A stretch of 64,000 nt of DNA. It comes from Caenorhabditis elegans (taxonomy: Eukaryota > Nematoda > Chromadorea > Rhabditida > Rhabditidae). The stretch covers positions 13,950,001 to 14,014,000 of the forward strand of contig NC_003282.8 in the NCBI RefSeq assembly GCF_000002985.6, in the 5' to 3' direction. Each line of letters begins with the position of its first letter. The first letter of the stretch is position 1. The notes under the pieces were generated by a model that saw nothing but the letters and a program-made list of their open reading frames with translations, was not told the DNA's origin and did not search any database. Made by a program: the position numbers and the translations under genes. Below, one piece after another: positions 23,801 through 33,938 of this stretch.

Positions 23801-26800
23801 CCTTCAGCTAACGCAATTTTCAACATTCCAGAATCCTGTGGGTAATGTGAAGTTGCCACGAAAATATCACCAAGTCGTCCTTTCGCCGTGGCTTTCTCAA
23901 GAATCGTGTTGCGTTCTGTTGCATTTTGATTTCGGAACTTGTGCGTTGAAGTTGATCCCTCGGTGATAGTGGGTAAGATTTCAGTTGCGGCAGGCGGAAT
24001 AAATGTCGGAGCAGTTGCCCAAGGTGATTCAGTGACAGTGGTGGACGATGATGATGTTCCAGGTTTTGAGCCTTTTGGAGACACAGAACGAGCACGTTGC
24101 TTCATGTTTTGGATGGCCTGGAAGAAGAACAAGCATTAAGATTAATAAAAAATATTGTTTGCAACTAATGCCACGTCATACATATTACATATTCCTTATA
24201 TTCAAAATGAGTCATAAATTTCAGTTTGCAGATTTTTTGTATAGAGTTTGTGAAGAGGTTATCAATTCTGAACAAGGCCGGTGCTGAAAATACCGCCAAC
24301 ATTTCTTATTTCATATTGAAATTTCTTTTTTTTTTTAATCCAAAATTAATATGAAAATGTAGATAAAGATTTGTTCCATTTCAAAATAATTTTTTTTTAA
24401 TTTTTTTCAAATTTCTATCAGCAATTTCCAACTTTCAAACAATTTTTCACCGTTTAAAATAAAATATACTTTCAAGTTAAGCATTGAATTTTATCAAACT
24501 ACGATTAGAGAACCCATTTTTAATCTAAAACTGATATAGAACTGTTGAAAAAGGTTCAATCAATCTAAAAATAATATTACGTTTTGCTTAAAAAAATTAT
24601 TTGAAAAAGAAACACTGAAGAAGGTTGCGAATTGTCGTTAAATTTTCAGCAATTGGCGACTTTCAGGCACTATTTGAGGCTGTTTTCGAATTTTTTAACA
24701 ACAAAAACATTTTTTCCTTTTTTTGGAACTATTTTTTACAATTCTATATAAATTTAAGATTTAAAAAAAGTTGGATTATCATATTGAAAGAGAAGTTATG
24801 TACGTTTGACAGAACATTTTCCACACAGCCTTGTTCTGGACATCCCCCCATTCTTAAAACTAAATTGTTTTTTCCTAGATCAAACATTTTAAAATTTTAT
24901 TCTACATAGAAACAGGGCCGGGTGAGTCACAATGTATTTTTTCCCAAAACTGATCCAATATTTATCTATCTGACTCACCTTATTCGCAATCTTTTGCAAC
25001 GGCTTCATACGATCCTGATCATAATAATCAACAAAACAGATTGTTGTGGGAATGATGAGTGATCGTGCAGCTTTTGATTGATCTTCTGCCGCCTTCGATT
25101 TTGCGTCGTTGAAGAGCTTTCGAAGGGTTTCCATCAGCGCCTTGTCCTGCTCTGACACTGTTCTCATTGAAGTGGCAAGGACCTGAAAAATATTATTGAG
25201 AATTTTCACAATTTTAGGGCAATTCTCACAGTAGTCAAATATTCGGTAACTTTTGGAAGTTGCTGCTTCACTTGGGTGTTCAAGGCTTCATAGTCTTTTT
25301 GGATTTCCGCAAAGTCTCGTTTCTGAAAATTATTTCTTGGTTTAAAGTCATTTCCACAATAAAAATTCGAAGTTGTACCCCAAGACCCTTCTCCTTTGTT
25401 CTCGACGCTTCATAATCCATTAATTTATCATTTCTCTTCTTTATAAGTCTCTTTGGAATACTCCTCAACGCCTTCACAATTTCATCACGTATCCGTACAT
25501 TTGCCTCACTGGCCCATGTTTTGATTGCATGGTTGAATGGTTGCAGTTGAAGATCGATTTCACTGCTTGAGAGATGCTTTTTTCCTGGAGAGAAAATATT
25601 TGAATTTGATGTTATTTTGAAATGGAAAAAAAACAACTCACGAGGTTCGACAACTTTTTTATGCATCAATACTCTAGTCTCATGGAACATCTTTTTTCGA
25701 TAAATAACCATCATATAATTGAATCGAACCAGACGACGTTCTGCGCTGTCCAGCTCACATACAAGGCGGTCAAAATCGGTATCTCGGAGCTGAAAAAATA
25801 TTACTTTAAAATTGTAAGACAAAATCTGAAGCTCACCAATTTGACAACACCCAGTGATGATCCCATTCGATACGTAAACCGATTCGATTTCTTTTTCAAC
25901 GAATGGAATGTCATTTTGGAAAGCATTTCTCCGAATGTTTGCTTGTCGTCGGACATGTATTTTTGAGCTGGAAATGTTAGAGTTAACTTTTCAAAATTTT
26001 TTTCAAAAAGTGTACGCACTGAGCTCTTTCCTTCTCTTCGACTCGTTCATTTTCTGCCCAAGATTCGACATTTGCTTGATGGCTTCTGTCAATTTTGGAT
26101 GATCTGTGTGAACAAGTGGGGTGAGCTAAAAAATTTAATGAGTTAGGAATTTCTTAAAGGCCATTTTTTCTAAAACCTTGACAATTTCATTCAGGAAAAG
26201 CGGATATTTGGTGGCTCTTTGGATGGGTCTCGAAACGGCAGTTGGTCCGTCAATAACAACGGATCCACTTTCTCGCATACGTTTAACAATATCCTGAAGT
26301 GCTGATTCCATAGTTTTCTCATGTTTCTGAAATTCATATACTTTTAATTTTAACAACAGGTAAAAGCTTACCGCCGAGTTGGTAAGAGCATTGATATGCT
26401 CGATATTTCTAAAGTAAAAACCATAAGTTTGAGCAAATGGTTTTCGAAGTTGTAGGAAGCATGCACCGATTAGTTGAGCATCTTGTGGTTTGACTGAAAA
26501 CATTTTAAAAAAATAAAATACTGAAAACTGGAATTTTAGCACTCACTCTGCTCATTGGTGAGAAGTTGGACAAGATTAGCCGAGAGCTGTACAATTTGAG
26601 CACATCCATTTTTCAGAATAACCTTTTGCTTTTGATTCAGGAGAGGAGTTCCGTCTACAGCCTGGAAATTATTTTTGATTGAAATGTGATGATTGAATAA
26701 ATAATAAACAACACACATCGGTGTTAAAGCCATTTTAAGATAGTACTTAATATATTTTCTCAACAGGAGAAAAAATTGCTAAATGGCGAAAATTTCTGAA

Positions 26801-29800
26801 AAGATCAATTGCTGAAAGTAAATGAAAGTAAACGCCCAGACGTATTAGTGTCATAGACTTTTCGTCAGACTTTAAATGAAAATTTTGAAACAGTATAAAA
26901 ATTTTTGAAGATAAAATTGTCGATTGCTGAAATGCCGTGCACCCCTGAACTATACCTCTGTATAGGAATTAATATCACTGATGAACTGTAGTTCCGAGCT
27001 TATCAACTCCTCAATGATTCTGCATCGTTTATCCTCATCATTTGATGCTCCTTCGGTGGCGGAAATCAGTCCAATTTCGAAGTCACTGCCAGCAGACTGG
27101 ATCGCAGGGTTACTTGGTTTTGGAGTATCTGTCATTCCAAACATGTCAGCCACGTTGCCAATATCATTGATAGGTGATTGAATAGAACTTTGCTTAGGAG
27201 GTGGTGGTCGGGCTGGAGCTGAAGTCTTTGCTAGCTGAACTGGAGCAATCCATTCTTCGCCGAAGGTTGCCCAATTTTGGGCAGGTTTTGATGCAGGCGC
27301 TGCCGGTGGAACTGCTTCAAAGGTTGCCCAATCGGTGTTTGTTCTTCCAGCGGGTGGTCTCCAATCGGATGAGGATTCAGCATTTGAGATGAAGGAGGAA
27401 CGATTGTTGGAGCTACCAAACTGAAAAAAAATAATTGATTTAACTATAAAAACCTATTTTCTTCAAGTCTCACCGTAAAATCGCTGGTCCCTCCAGTTCC
27501 ACGCCTCATAGCATTTGAAGATTGATTATCGTCATCTTCTTCATCCAGATAAACTTCTAAAAATCCTACAGGTACAATTCCAGTCTTCTCTGTATCTGGA
27601 TCCTTGCACATAACCCATTCATCATTGACCATTCGTAGTACTCGAACAGTGTCTCCAGCATTCACAGTCAGCTCATCTCCTTGACGACCGGAAAACGCGT
27701 GCCGAACATTCGCAAATCCGATTCCATCATTCTCGGTGGTCGTGCTTCGTCGGTTATTTTGAAGCGATGTAGTGTCATCGTCAGGTAGATCAACGATGAT
27801 TTGAACGAAAGAAGTGGGGAATATTCCGACACGAGCAGATCCTATCGATCCTTCAAGCCATTCTGCATCGATTCGACGACGTAAGCTGATGATTTCGTCG
27901 GCAGAGAAAGAGAGCTCGTTTTCAAATTCGCCTCTGGAAAATATATAGATAAATTAGAATATTGAGAAGATTGAAATGAATTTTGAAACTGAATAAAAAC
28001 ACATTATTTATCCTACTTTGACGTGACAATATTTCACAATAAGATACAGTAGTACTGGCCAAAAAAGTATCCATTTTAAATGAGTATAACTCGAGAACTA
28101 GGAATGTTATTGAAAAATGCTCAGCCAACAAAAAATTACCTATAACTAGTTCTACTTGTTTTCATAGACCCAAAACAGTCATGACAAAAAATAAAGCGTC
28201 AGATATTTTGTGAGTCAAGATTATTACTGCAACTCAAAAACCACATTTTTAATGGAAAGTTTGTAAAAATAAATTAATCTTCATGTAATATTTTATTTCT
28301 TGCACGTGCTAACTTTTTTCTTTACAACGGCCATGATAAAATCATATTTTAGTTATGTATTTTAACCAATTTAATCCAAAAATTTGTGAAAAAATCGTTT
28401 AAAAAGGCGTAACACTTTTCCCGTTTCAACTGCCATATATATTTTTTCCTGACTTTTTGGTTTTTGATAGAGATGTGTTTAATGCAAATATTTGGCATAT
28501 TTGAAAAGTGATTTAAATATTGATTTACTGTTACGCACTTTCTATTAAAAATTTGGTTTTCGAGCACAATTTAGTGATGATAGCATTAAAATTGGTAAAA
28601 ATTAGCGAAATTATCAACGAAAAAAAACTGAAAGTGGGCACCACGTTGGAAGACAAATTTTTTAAATGTGTTTTTGAATTTGAAAAAAAAATTTCAATTC
28701 ATTAAACGTAAAAACTCACTGAAAATCATAAACAGCTCTAGCGTACGGCGACACTGCATAATTCGAAGTTGCCGCTTTCGGAGCAGTGGCAGGCGTCCGA
28801 AATCGGACATCAGCCTCACTGAAATCCGTGGTGAATGACGGCTTCATCGGACTTTCAGCAGAAACATGCAAATTGACCAAATGTGCCTCCGGTAACAATC
28901 CACGGCGTCCTATTTGAACAGCGTTGTCATTCACCAGGAATCCGTCCAGATAACCAGGATTTGAACGCGACGGTTTTGCTACTGAAAATGTGATTGATTG
29001 ATAAAATTGGTTAGTTAACTGATTGGTTGCAAAAATTAGAGAAATAAATTGTTGGAAAAAGTATATACCAAAGATTGAAAATTCTGCAAATGAGAGATCA
29101 TCGGAGCGGATAGAGGTGTAAGCTTCAATTGAGCAATACACCTGCTCGTCAGGTTGTCTGCAAGAATATAGAAACAGTCTCAGATAAAATGAAATGCATA
29201 TTGTTATTTCACAAAATTTTGCCATGCTATTTTAAAGGCACACGGGTTCATTCAGATAGGTCTCGGCGCGCGAATAAGTTTGTGGTAGTCTTTTTTTCGT
29301 GTTAAAAATTATTTCAGTGCTCAAAACACAGAGAAAATTTGTATTAAAATTTTTTTCTGTTTCTCGGTCAGCTAAAAATCATTTAAGTTAAAAGGAAATC
29401 GATAATCTTAAATTATAGAAAAAGAGTGTATTTGTACTTTGAAAACTGATATTTAAAAACAAAGCGGTGAAATTCGCATAATAAACGAAGAAACAATCGC
29501 AAAATTTTTTCGCGCCGAGACCCATCTAAATAAATCCGTGCGCCTTTAAGAAGGAATTTCAAAATCTTGTGAAACGACAATCTTTTAGAGAGAAAGCAAA
29601 AACCTTTTCGGGTCGACGATGGGCAATGTAAGAACTCTGGGAACCCGACCGGAAACCCCTTCGATGGTTTGAATGTGACACCTAGAAATGTTAAGATTTT
29701 ATAAATTGGCACTGCCACGTGGCACTGACCAATCCCCCTCCTCACGGACCACCTTAACAATCTGATCTTGGGCTACAGAACACCGCGTTTCGGGATCTTG

Positions 29801-29839
29801 TGTGGCATTTGAAATTCTTACCCACGAGAGGTGGGCCAT
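14845..29839 (-). CDS. gei-18: Tuba/DNMBP-type SH3-DH-BAR scaffold
   Basis: Twenty exons join in phase: 29839-29730, 29681-29604, 29157-29069, 28981-28720, 27933-27474, 27420-26956, 26661-26547, 26493-26372, 26326-26177, 26125-26020, 25967-25837, 25789-25642, 25584-25379, 25322-25230, 25182-24979, 24117-22808, 22758-22652, 22600-22493, 22431-22310, 15030-14845. That gives 4572 nt (1523 aa). Four SH3 domains lie at about 7-60, 68-135, 172-225 and 250-310. A DH (RhoGEF) domain begins near 460 ([19 protein letters not shown]), a BAR domain ends near 913, an SH3-like fold is at about 982-1061, and a Q/P-rich tail leads to a final SH3 at 1463-1523. Tuba proteins activate Cdc42 and bind dynamin and actin regulators at membranes. 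A clathrin-box LIDLE is at 1100-1104. ATG follows the acceptor TTTTGCAG by one base, which fits trans-splicing. The symbol rests on recognising the worm DNMBP orthologue, not on a search. Confidence 0.88.
15183..15203 (-). mobile_element. Helitron-like 3' terminus
   Basis: Read on the minus strand, a 7-bp stem (GCGGGCC/GGCCCGC, 5-nt loop) runs into CTAG followed by T. A hairpin just before CTRR with insertion before T is the usual Helitron 3' signature. The hairpin abuts CTAG more tightly than is typical, and I did not find the 5' TC end. Confidence 0.45.
15429..15573 (+). repeat. GC-rich dispersed repeat, left copy
   Basis: It contains CAGGTGATTCGC, then a CGTGCTTCGAA-like segment, CAAAATGCTCG, and AGCATAAAGGGCACATTGCG. 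The same landmarks occur in the same order on the opposite strand at 20507-20627. Confidence 0.7.
15700..15772 (-). pseudogene. tRNA-like relic with pol III boxes
   Basis: On the minus strand there is a near-consensus A box (TGGTCAACAGG, 15751-15761) and a perfect B box (GGTTCGACTCC, 15708-15718) at tRNA spacing. The T stem has only about three pairs and the anticodon loop lacks U33. It is therefore a decayed tRNA or a tRNA-derived SINE head, not a working tRNA. Confidence 0.45.
16235..17487 (-). mobile_element. mariner element, inactive
   Basis: The 1253-bp element is flanked by TA (16233-16234 and 17488-17489). The inverted termini, 26 bp beginning TTAGGTTGGT and ending CTTTGCAA, differ at one base (C/G at position 11). 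The transposase is broken across frames. The first ten terminal bases are the same as those of the Hsmar1/MADE1 group. Confidence 0.93.
16442..17351 (-). pseudogene. mariner transposase, frameshifted
   Basis: Three overlapping minus-strand frames carry successive parts of a mariner transposase. The first (about 17351-16900) has the N-terminal helix-turn-helix region and a WVPHEL-like LVPHNLS. The second (about 16950-16810) has [10 protein letters not shown] with the first catalytic Asp. The third (16768-16442) has YDNARPH and [12 protein letters not shown] with the other two. At least two frameshifts separate them, so no functional protein is made. The C terminus ends early compared with the intact element at 62.4 kb. 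Confidence 0.92.
17500..20350. repeat. tandem array of about 0.66-0.68-kb palindromic units
   Basis: The hallmark ATAAGGGGGGACCCTTATGA, or a variant, recurs at about 17575-17635 (degraded), 18288, 18960, 19640-19690 and 20331-20350. It divides the stretch into about four diverged units. Each unit carries a poly-A/T start, a central CGATCAACTAC-type motif and a matching GTTGTAGT-type partner. The pattern fits a nested or amplified palindromic DNA transposon rather than a simple satellite. Confidence 0.75.
18288..18972. repeat. long imperfect palindrome (about 310-bp arms)
   Basis: The left arm starts AAGGGTCCTTATGAAAATTT and the right arm ends AAATTTTCATAAGGGGGGACCCTT. Inside, GCTTATATCTTCGTGGAAA (18476) pairs with TCCACGGAGATATAAGC (about 18760). 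GATCAACTACAAAGTTGT occurs twice, giving nested hairpins. The loop centre is near 18630. Confidence 0.85.
20507..20660 (-). repeat. GC-rich dispersed repeat, right copy, with an A-box-like start
   Basis: It is an inverted copy of the repeat at 15.43-15.57 kb. Reading on the minus strand, it is preceded by TGGCCGAGTGG (20637-20647), a perfect pol III A-box consensus typical of Leu/Ser tRNAs. CAGGTGATTCGC sits where a B box could have been. This suggests a tRNA-derived SINE. Confidence 0.5.
21887..22300. repeat. about 0.4-kb dispersed repeat, copy 1
   Basis: It begins GCAATTTCCAACTTTCA and includes GATATAGAACTGTTGAAAAA and TTGCGAATTGCCGTTAAA. A diverged direct copy lies at 24421-24840. Confidence 0.8.
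24421..24840. repeat. about 0.4-kb dispersed repeat, copy 2
   Basis: A direct repeat of 21887-22300 with the same order of landmarks. It sits in the intron between exons 15 and 16 of the gei-18-like gene, so the two copies bracket exons 16-19. Confidence 0.8.
26824..26892 (-). ncRNA. 21U-RNA gene, predicted
   Basis: Core 26885-26892; TAAT puts the 5' U at 26844 (41 nt). This is the only exact core within the gei-18-like gene. Confidence 0.55.
29236..29545. mobile_element. 310-bp MITE with TTAA target duplication
   Basis: The 35-bp inverted termini (AGGCACACGG...GTCTCGGCGCG and the reverse of CGCGCCGAGAC...CCGTGCGCCT) match at 30 positions. TTAA flanks both ends (29232-29235 and 29546-29549). 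There is no coding capacity. The TTAA target is typical of piggyBac-type and PALTTAA-like non-autonomous elements. It lies in the intron between exons 2 and 3 of the gei-18-like gene. Confidence 0.85.
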
Positions 29840-31086
29840 ACTGCAAAATTTTGGAAAATTTGAGAAAAAAGTGTTCAGACGCAGACGGAGTTAGTCAAGC
29901 TTTTTTTTTGAAAATTACATCAAAAATTCAATTAAATTTCCAATTTTCGAATAGAACACTAGTTCCTATTGCAAAATGTTTATAGTTTCTATGGTGTTAG
30001 ATTGGATTTCGTCAGTGAGACGAGAAACTAAACAATATTTTTATAAAATAAACAATTAGTAAGCGATAGACCAGCCAGAGACCAATTTTGTGAAATTTTC
30101 TTTTTTTCAAAAATTCCCAATTTTTAGCTAAAAACCCCAGTTGTAAAAAAAGGATTATTTCAATGAAAAGCCATCACAATTGAAACATGAAAAGTGCGTG
30201 TTGGGATATGAAAAATCGATATTCTCATCGAGAAGAAGACGTGCTGCTGCGACGTCGCCCGCCCCACCAGCCGAGAAATCGAAAGATGCAAGTTCGCTCT
30301 ATCGTTCAACTACTTGTCATGTTTTGAGGAGACGCAACGGGATGAGGAGGGGGCAAGACACAACAAACACGCACACAAAAAAAAGCACTTGTGTGCACAC
30401 AAAATTGAGGGAATTAAATCGAGGAAGAAAATGCCGAAAAAAACTGCAAAAAAAAACTAATAATGAGGAACCGAAAATGTCATCAATGAATACGAGTTTT
30501 TTGAAGAAAAAGGCTTTAAAATTGATGTAAATATTTTTATTTTTTTCGTAAACTGAACCCTAAATTGATAAACGGAAAAACTGATAAAAAGTTATGATGA
30601 AAAAAACAAACAGGAAAAAGAATTGTTTTTGTTTACAAAATATAGTTTAAATTTTAAATTCTCTGAGTTCGAAGAGGACTTTTTTTCAAAATCGTTTTGT
30701 CGCGCGGTCAGCCTTTGGTTTTGAGCGTTTCTGAGAAAAATTTGAGTAGATCACACGTAGATCATATTATATCTTCTTCTAATTTCACATTTAAATGTGC
30801 ATTTCTATAGATTTTCCCTAAAATTTTGTGTGATCTACACTTGATCTGCCCTAAATTTTCACAGAAACACTTAAAAACTTGTTTTGTTTTCTCGTGAATA
30901 ATATTTTTCTAATCAAAATTTTAATATAAAGGAACCAAATAAACATGAGGATTTTCAATTAAACAAATCTTTTGAAACAGTAATTTTTCCCGGTGAACAA
31001 AATTGCAGTAACCAAGTTTAAAAATTCCATATTTTTTCACAATTTCCAAGTAAACAAAAACTAAATTTTTAAACAAATAATTTTTA
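29840..31086. promoter_or_regulatory. 5' flank of the gei-18-like gene
   Basis: This lies between the first coding exon of the minus-strand scaffold gene and the 3' end of the minus-strand operon. A less A/T-rich block at about 30220-30380 with a GTGTGCACAC palindrome nearby is the likeliest promoter. A short inverted repeat sits at 30724-30869 (GTTTCTGAGAAAAATTTGAG against AAATTTTCACAGAAAC, with TAGATCACAC inside), probably a small MITE. One 21U-RNA gene lies at 30.9 kb. A plus-strand open frame at 30180 shows no domain. Confidence 0.4.
30914..30980 (-). ncRNA. 21U-RNA gene, predicted
   Basis: Core 30973-30980; TGGT puts the 5' U at 30934 (39 nt). Confidence 0.65.
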
Positions 31087-32523
31087 TTATAAGCACATAA
31101 AATATGAAATCCTGGCTACAATTGGTGGAATATTGTCATAGTTTCCTCCATTTTCGATCCAGCGGTTCGTTACAAGCCTGGAATTTAATTGCTTTTTATT
31201 TTAAAAATAAAAATCACTTACTTCAAAATTTTCCCATCACAACTATTCCCAGAATAAGTAGTTTCTTCTGTTGATACTGCTAGGAGGAGTACAGTTTTTG
31301 GGATGGGAAAAGTTCCATGGTCCGCAAAGGCATGGAGCACTAAAACTGCATCCCATGCAAGAAGATCAATATTTGTCAGGACTGCTGTTCTAGGTGTCAT
31401 TTGTGATGCGAGAGCTAAAGTGGTAAGTGAAATAAATTTCAAGAGATTTTCGGAAAAATACATTTACAACTATATAACGTAAGTGTCAAAAATGCCCAAA
31501 ATTAATGAACTTGGTGAAACAGTTAAAAAAAAACTAACCATTGTTCAATATTGCATGTAGCTCTCCTCTTTCAAGTTGATTTCCAATTTCAATTGGTAAA
31601 TTATTTGAATTTGTCTCTGATTTAGAATTTTGAATTGCCTTGTTTAATTTTTCAGAAAACTCATTAGCTTTCAAACCAGCAATAACTATGACAAGCGGAG
31701 CATGTTCATCTGGATGTAAAAACATTTGTTCACCAATTAATCTCAAAAGATTCCGATTTTCTTTTGAAATATCTGAGAAATCCGAATTGACAAAGGATCT
31801 TACTGATTCTATGTAGTTTTGGTAGGGGTTTCGATCCTGTAAATAAGCAAATTTATTTGTCGAAAGGAACAAAGTTATGTGGAAAAATCAAACCTGGTTT
31901 GGTTCATTTTGAAGCATTGAAAAAGTTCCTTGAGATATAAAAAAAAGTGCAGAGAGCAAAAGAATCAGCAGTGTCATTATTAAATTATTCGAGATTTCCC
32001 ACTTTCTTGAAAATGTCTTTGATAATGTTTTGATCATATATTTTCTGTCGAATTGAACGGCATCTGAAGTAGCATGTATATTGTTAATAGTTACATTTCT
32101 GGACTTTTAGGGGAAAAAACTCACGGCTTTTTTCGGCAATGCACAAATTGCAAATTACATTTCCACCAGCAAGAACAATTTCCGTGTTTGACCAAATTTT
32201 CAAAGTGCAGAATTGGCATTGCGAATAATCTGGAAATCGTTACATTTCTGAATAGAAAACTACGGATTACATTGTAGGTAGATTTTTAGATAGGCCTTAC
32301 CTACAGCAGGCGTTACGTTTTTTGCTATCTTTTTTGTGTACATATTGCTACCTATTTTAGAATCTAATTTTGCATAAGTTTACAATTTTTTAATTTATTC
32401 TAAATTTGCCTAAAAAATTAAAGAAAACAAAATTTTTTGGCGTTCTACAAACTTTAAAAACTCACACTGAGTTTTCTTGTTGAATTCCATTCCCATCGTT
32501 CCACTATTTTTCCGCGGAGTCAT
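31087..32523 (-). CDS. LAP1/LULL1-like torsin cofactor with N-terminal zinc finger
   Basis: Six exons join in phase: 32523-32466, 32229-32125, 32063-31894, 31836-31539, 31414-31222, 31177-31087. That gives 915 nt (304 aa). The N terminus has Cys24/Cys27 and Cys46/Cys49 (CxxC-X18-CxxC, zinc-finger-like). One membrane segment is at about 82-99. The rest would be lumenal. It resembles the AAA-like lumenal domain of LAP1 and LULL1: strand APLVIVIAG (157-165), QLERGELHAILNN, FADHG...KTVLLLAVSTEE (240-261, human CDHEN...VLLLTVLLEEE), and a terminal ARIS (296-299) where the human activators carry their arginine finger (SRIS). ATG directly follows CAG at 32524, a trans-splice-type site 160 nt after the upstream torsin stop. 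AATAAA (31083-31088) overlaps the stop. LAP1/LULL1 activate torsin ATPase; here that role is inferred. Confidence 0.78.
31456..31522 (-). ncRNA. 21U-RNA gene, predicted
   Basis: Core 31515-31522, in a short intron of the cofactor-like gene on the same strand; CGTT puts the 5' U at 31476 (39 nt). Confidence 0.6.
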
Positions 32524-32606
32524 CTGAGGATGATAATGATATTTAAAAAAAAGAAAAACATGCATAAATTAACAAATTAATAAGTATTTGGAACTTCAAA
32601 CCACTT

Positions 32607-32671
32607 AAAGCCTTAGAGAACACCGAACCATAAAAAATATTGAACACAAATTTATCAACATCTTGAAACAG
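32607..32671 (-). ncRNA. 21U-RNA gene, predicted
   Basis: Core 32664-32671, 13 nt past the downstream torsin stop; TGGT puts the 5' U at 32627 (37 nt). Confidence 0.5.
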
Positions 32672-32683
32672 GAGAAAATACTT

Positions 32684-33938
32684 TCACAACTCATCATTAA
32701 ACTCTTTCTTCGAATTGAGTGAGAATCCCATCTTGGAAATTTCGAGATCAGTCTTTGCATTCACACGTTTACATCCTGACGAGGAAAATATTTTGCTAGA
32801 TTCAGGGAAAAATTCAAGAGAATCAAGAACTCTTTGCATGAATTCTCCATCCTTTGCCAAATCATGTCTTCCGCGTTTTCGAAGATGTACTTGAATGCAC
32901 TGGGAAACGTAGAACTTAGATAAGGGAAGAAATGGTATAAAATGATCAATAAGTTGATTAGAGATCATATCAGTGTTACGAAGACCACCTTCTTCATTGA
33001 ATGCAGAAAGCATCAGTGTTCGTTCAAAATGCTTCAACTCGAGTTGTGATCTTATTTTACCATTTTCATGATGTTCTAATGCGATATTAGCAATTTCTTT
33101 GCTCCCTTTGTTGCTTAGAAAAATGAAGATAGTTTTCCGAAAGTCCACTCCAAAGACCGCCGGATAATAATCAAGAAATGGTTTGATCACTTGAATCAAT
33201 TCACTTTGTAGCTTATCCGTCTCATCAAATATAAAAATAGATCGCTGACATCTTCGGGCCGATCTTATAAGTTGATCTTTCAGTTCCAATTTATAATCCT
33301 CAATATACTTTTTATTCGGAAAATTATTTGTTGCAACGAAATAATTCACAAATGGGCTGTGCATTCCACTTCTAAAACATAAACTTGTTTCTCAAAAAAA
33401 TTTTAAGCAATGAAAAGTTACCGATAAGTATTGTTCACAATAATTTCAGTCACATAATTCTTTCCAGTGCCGGTTCCGCCGTGAAATGAGAGAACTAGCG
33501 GCTTCTGAGAATGCTCATTGTGCCAATGAGATTTGATTGAATGAACTACAGATTCTGCCATCAAGTGCTGCCCGAAAATTTTATTATCGAAATCTTTGTA
33601 TAACGCTGAAATGTAAAGTTTAGAAAAATATTTAAAAAATAAACGGTTTTTCTTTCAAAAGTATCAAAAAAAAAAGTGCGAAAAATGCTCCTTATCACGG
33701 AGCACAACTCAAAATTTGTATATAGCTGTGTTTTACATTAGAAACAATTTGCATGGTGTTCTGAATTTTGACTGAATTTCTTAAAATATTGCTACTCACC
33801 ATGATAATTGAATATATCCGTTTCACCGCAGCAAGTGTAAAATAAACATTTTAAAAACATTGGCATTGATAAGCTGTGGACATCGACGACTAATTGATTA
33901 AGAATGATAACGAAAATAATATATTTAAAAAATTGCAT
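32684..33938 (-). CDS. torsin AAA+ ATPase (downstream copy)
   Basis: Three exons, 33938-33800, 33605-33422 and 33371-32684, give 1011 nt (336 aa; human torsinA has 332). A signal peptide is followed by a second hydrophobic stretch with CC (residues 1-40). Then come a FGQHL segment (57-61), Walker A GGTGTGKN (89-96, with the torsin-type Asn), Walker B IFIFDETDK with Asp157/Glu158, FLSN (192-195) and the torsin GCK motif (307-309). The C terminus is FNDEL. Torsins are ER-lumen/nuclear-envelope ATPases that need a membrane cofactor. It is about 575 nt downstream of its sister gene and 160 nt upstream of the cofactor-like gene. C. elegans is known to have an adjacent tor-1/tor-2 pair; I cannot tell which name belongs to which copy. 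The splice site ahead of ATG (CTGAAAG) is weak, so the 5' end is the least certain part. Confidence 0.9.

Noticed and set aside
28720-29225. Unspliced start (MAKFCEIT...) for the scaffold gene at 29225
   Set aside because: It reads through an intron ending TTCTTGCAG at 29158; upstream exons at 29.6-29.8 kb complete a first SH3 domain in phase.
29604-29760. Alternative exon-1 donor at TCA|GTGCCA (29726)
   Set aside because: It breaks phase with exon 2; the donor TG|GTCAGT at 29730 restores the conserved SH3 Trp (GDW).
30180-30530. 116-codon plus-strand open frame upstream of the gei-18-like gene
   Set aside because: Lys/Arg/Thr-rich with no domain, no splice support, and lying in the likely promoter.
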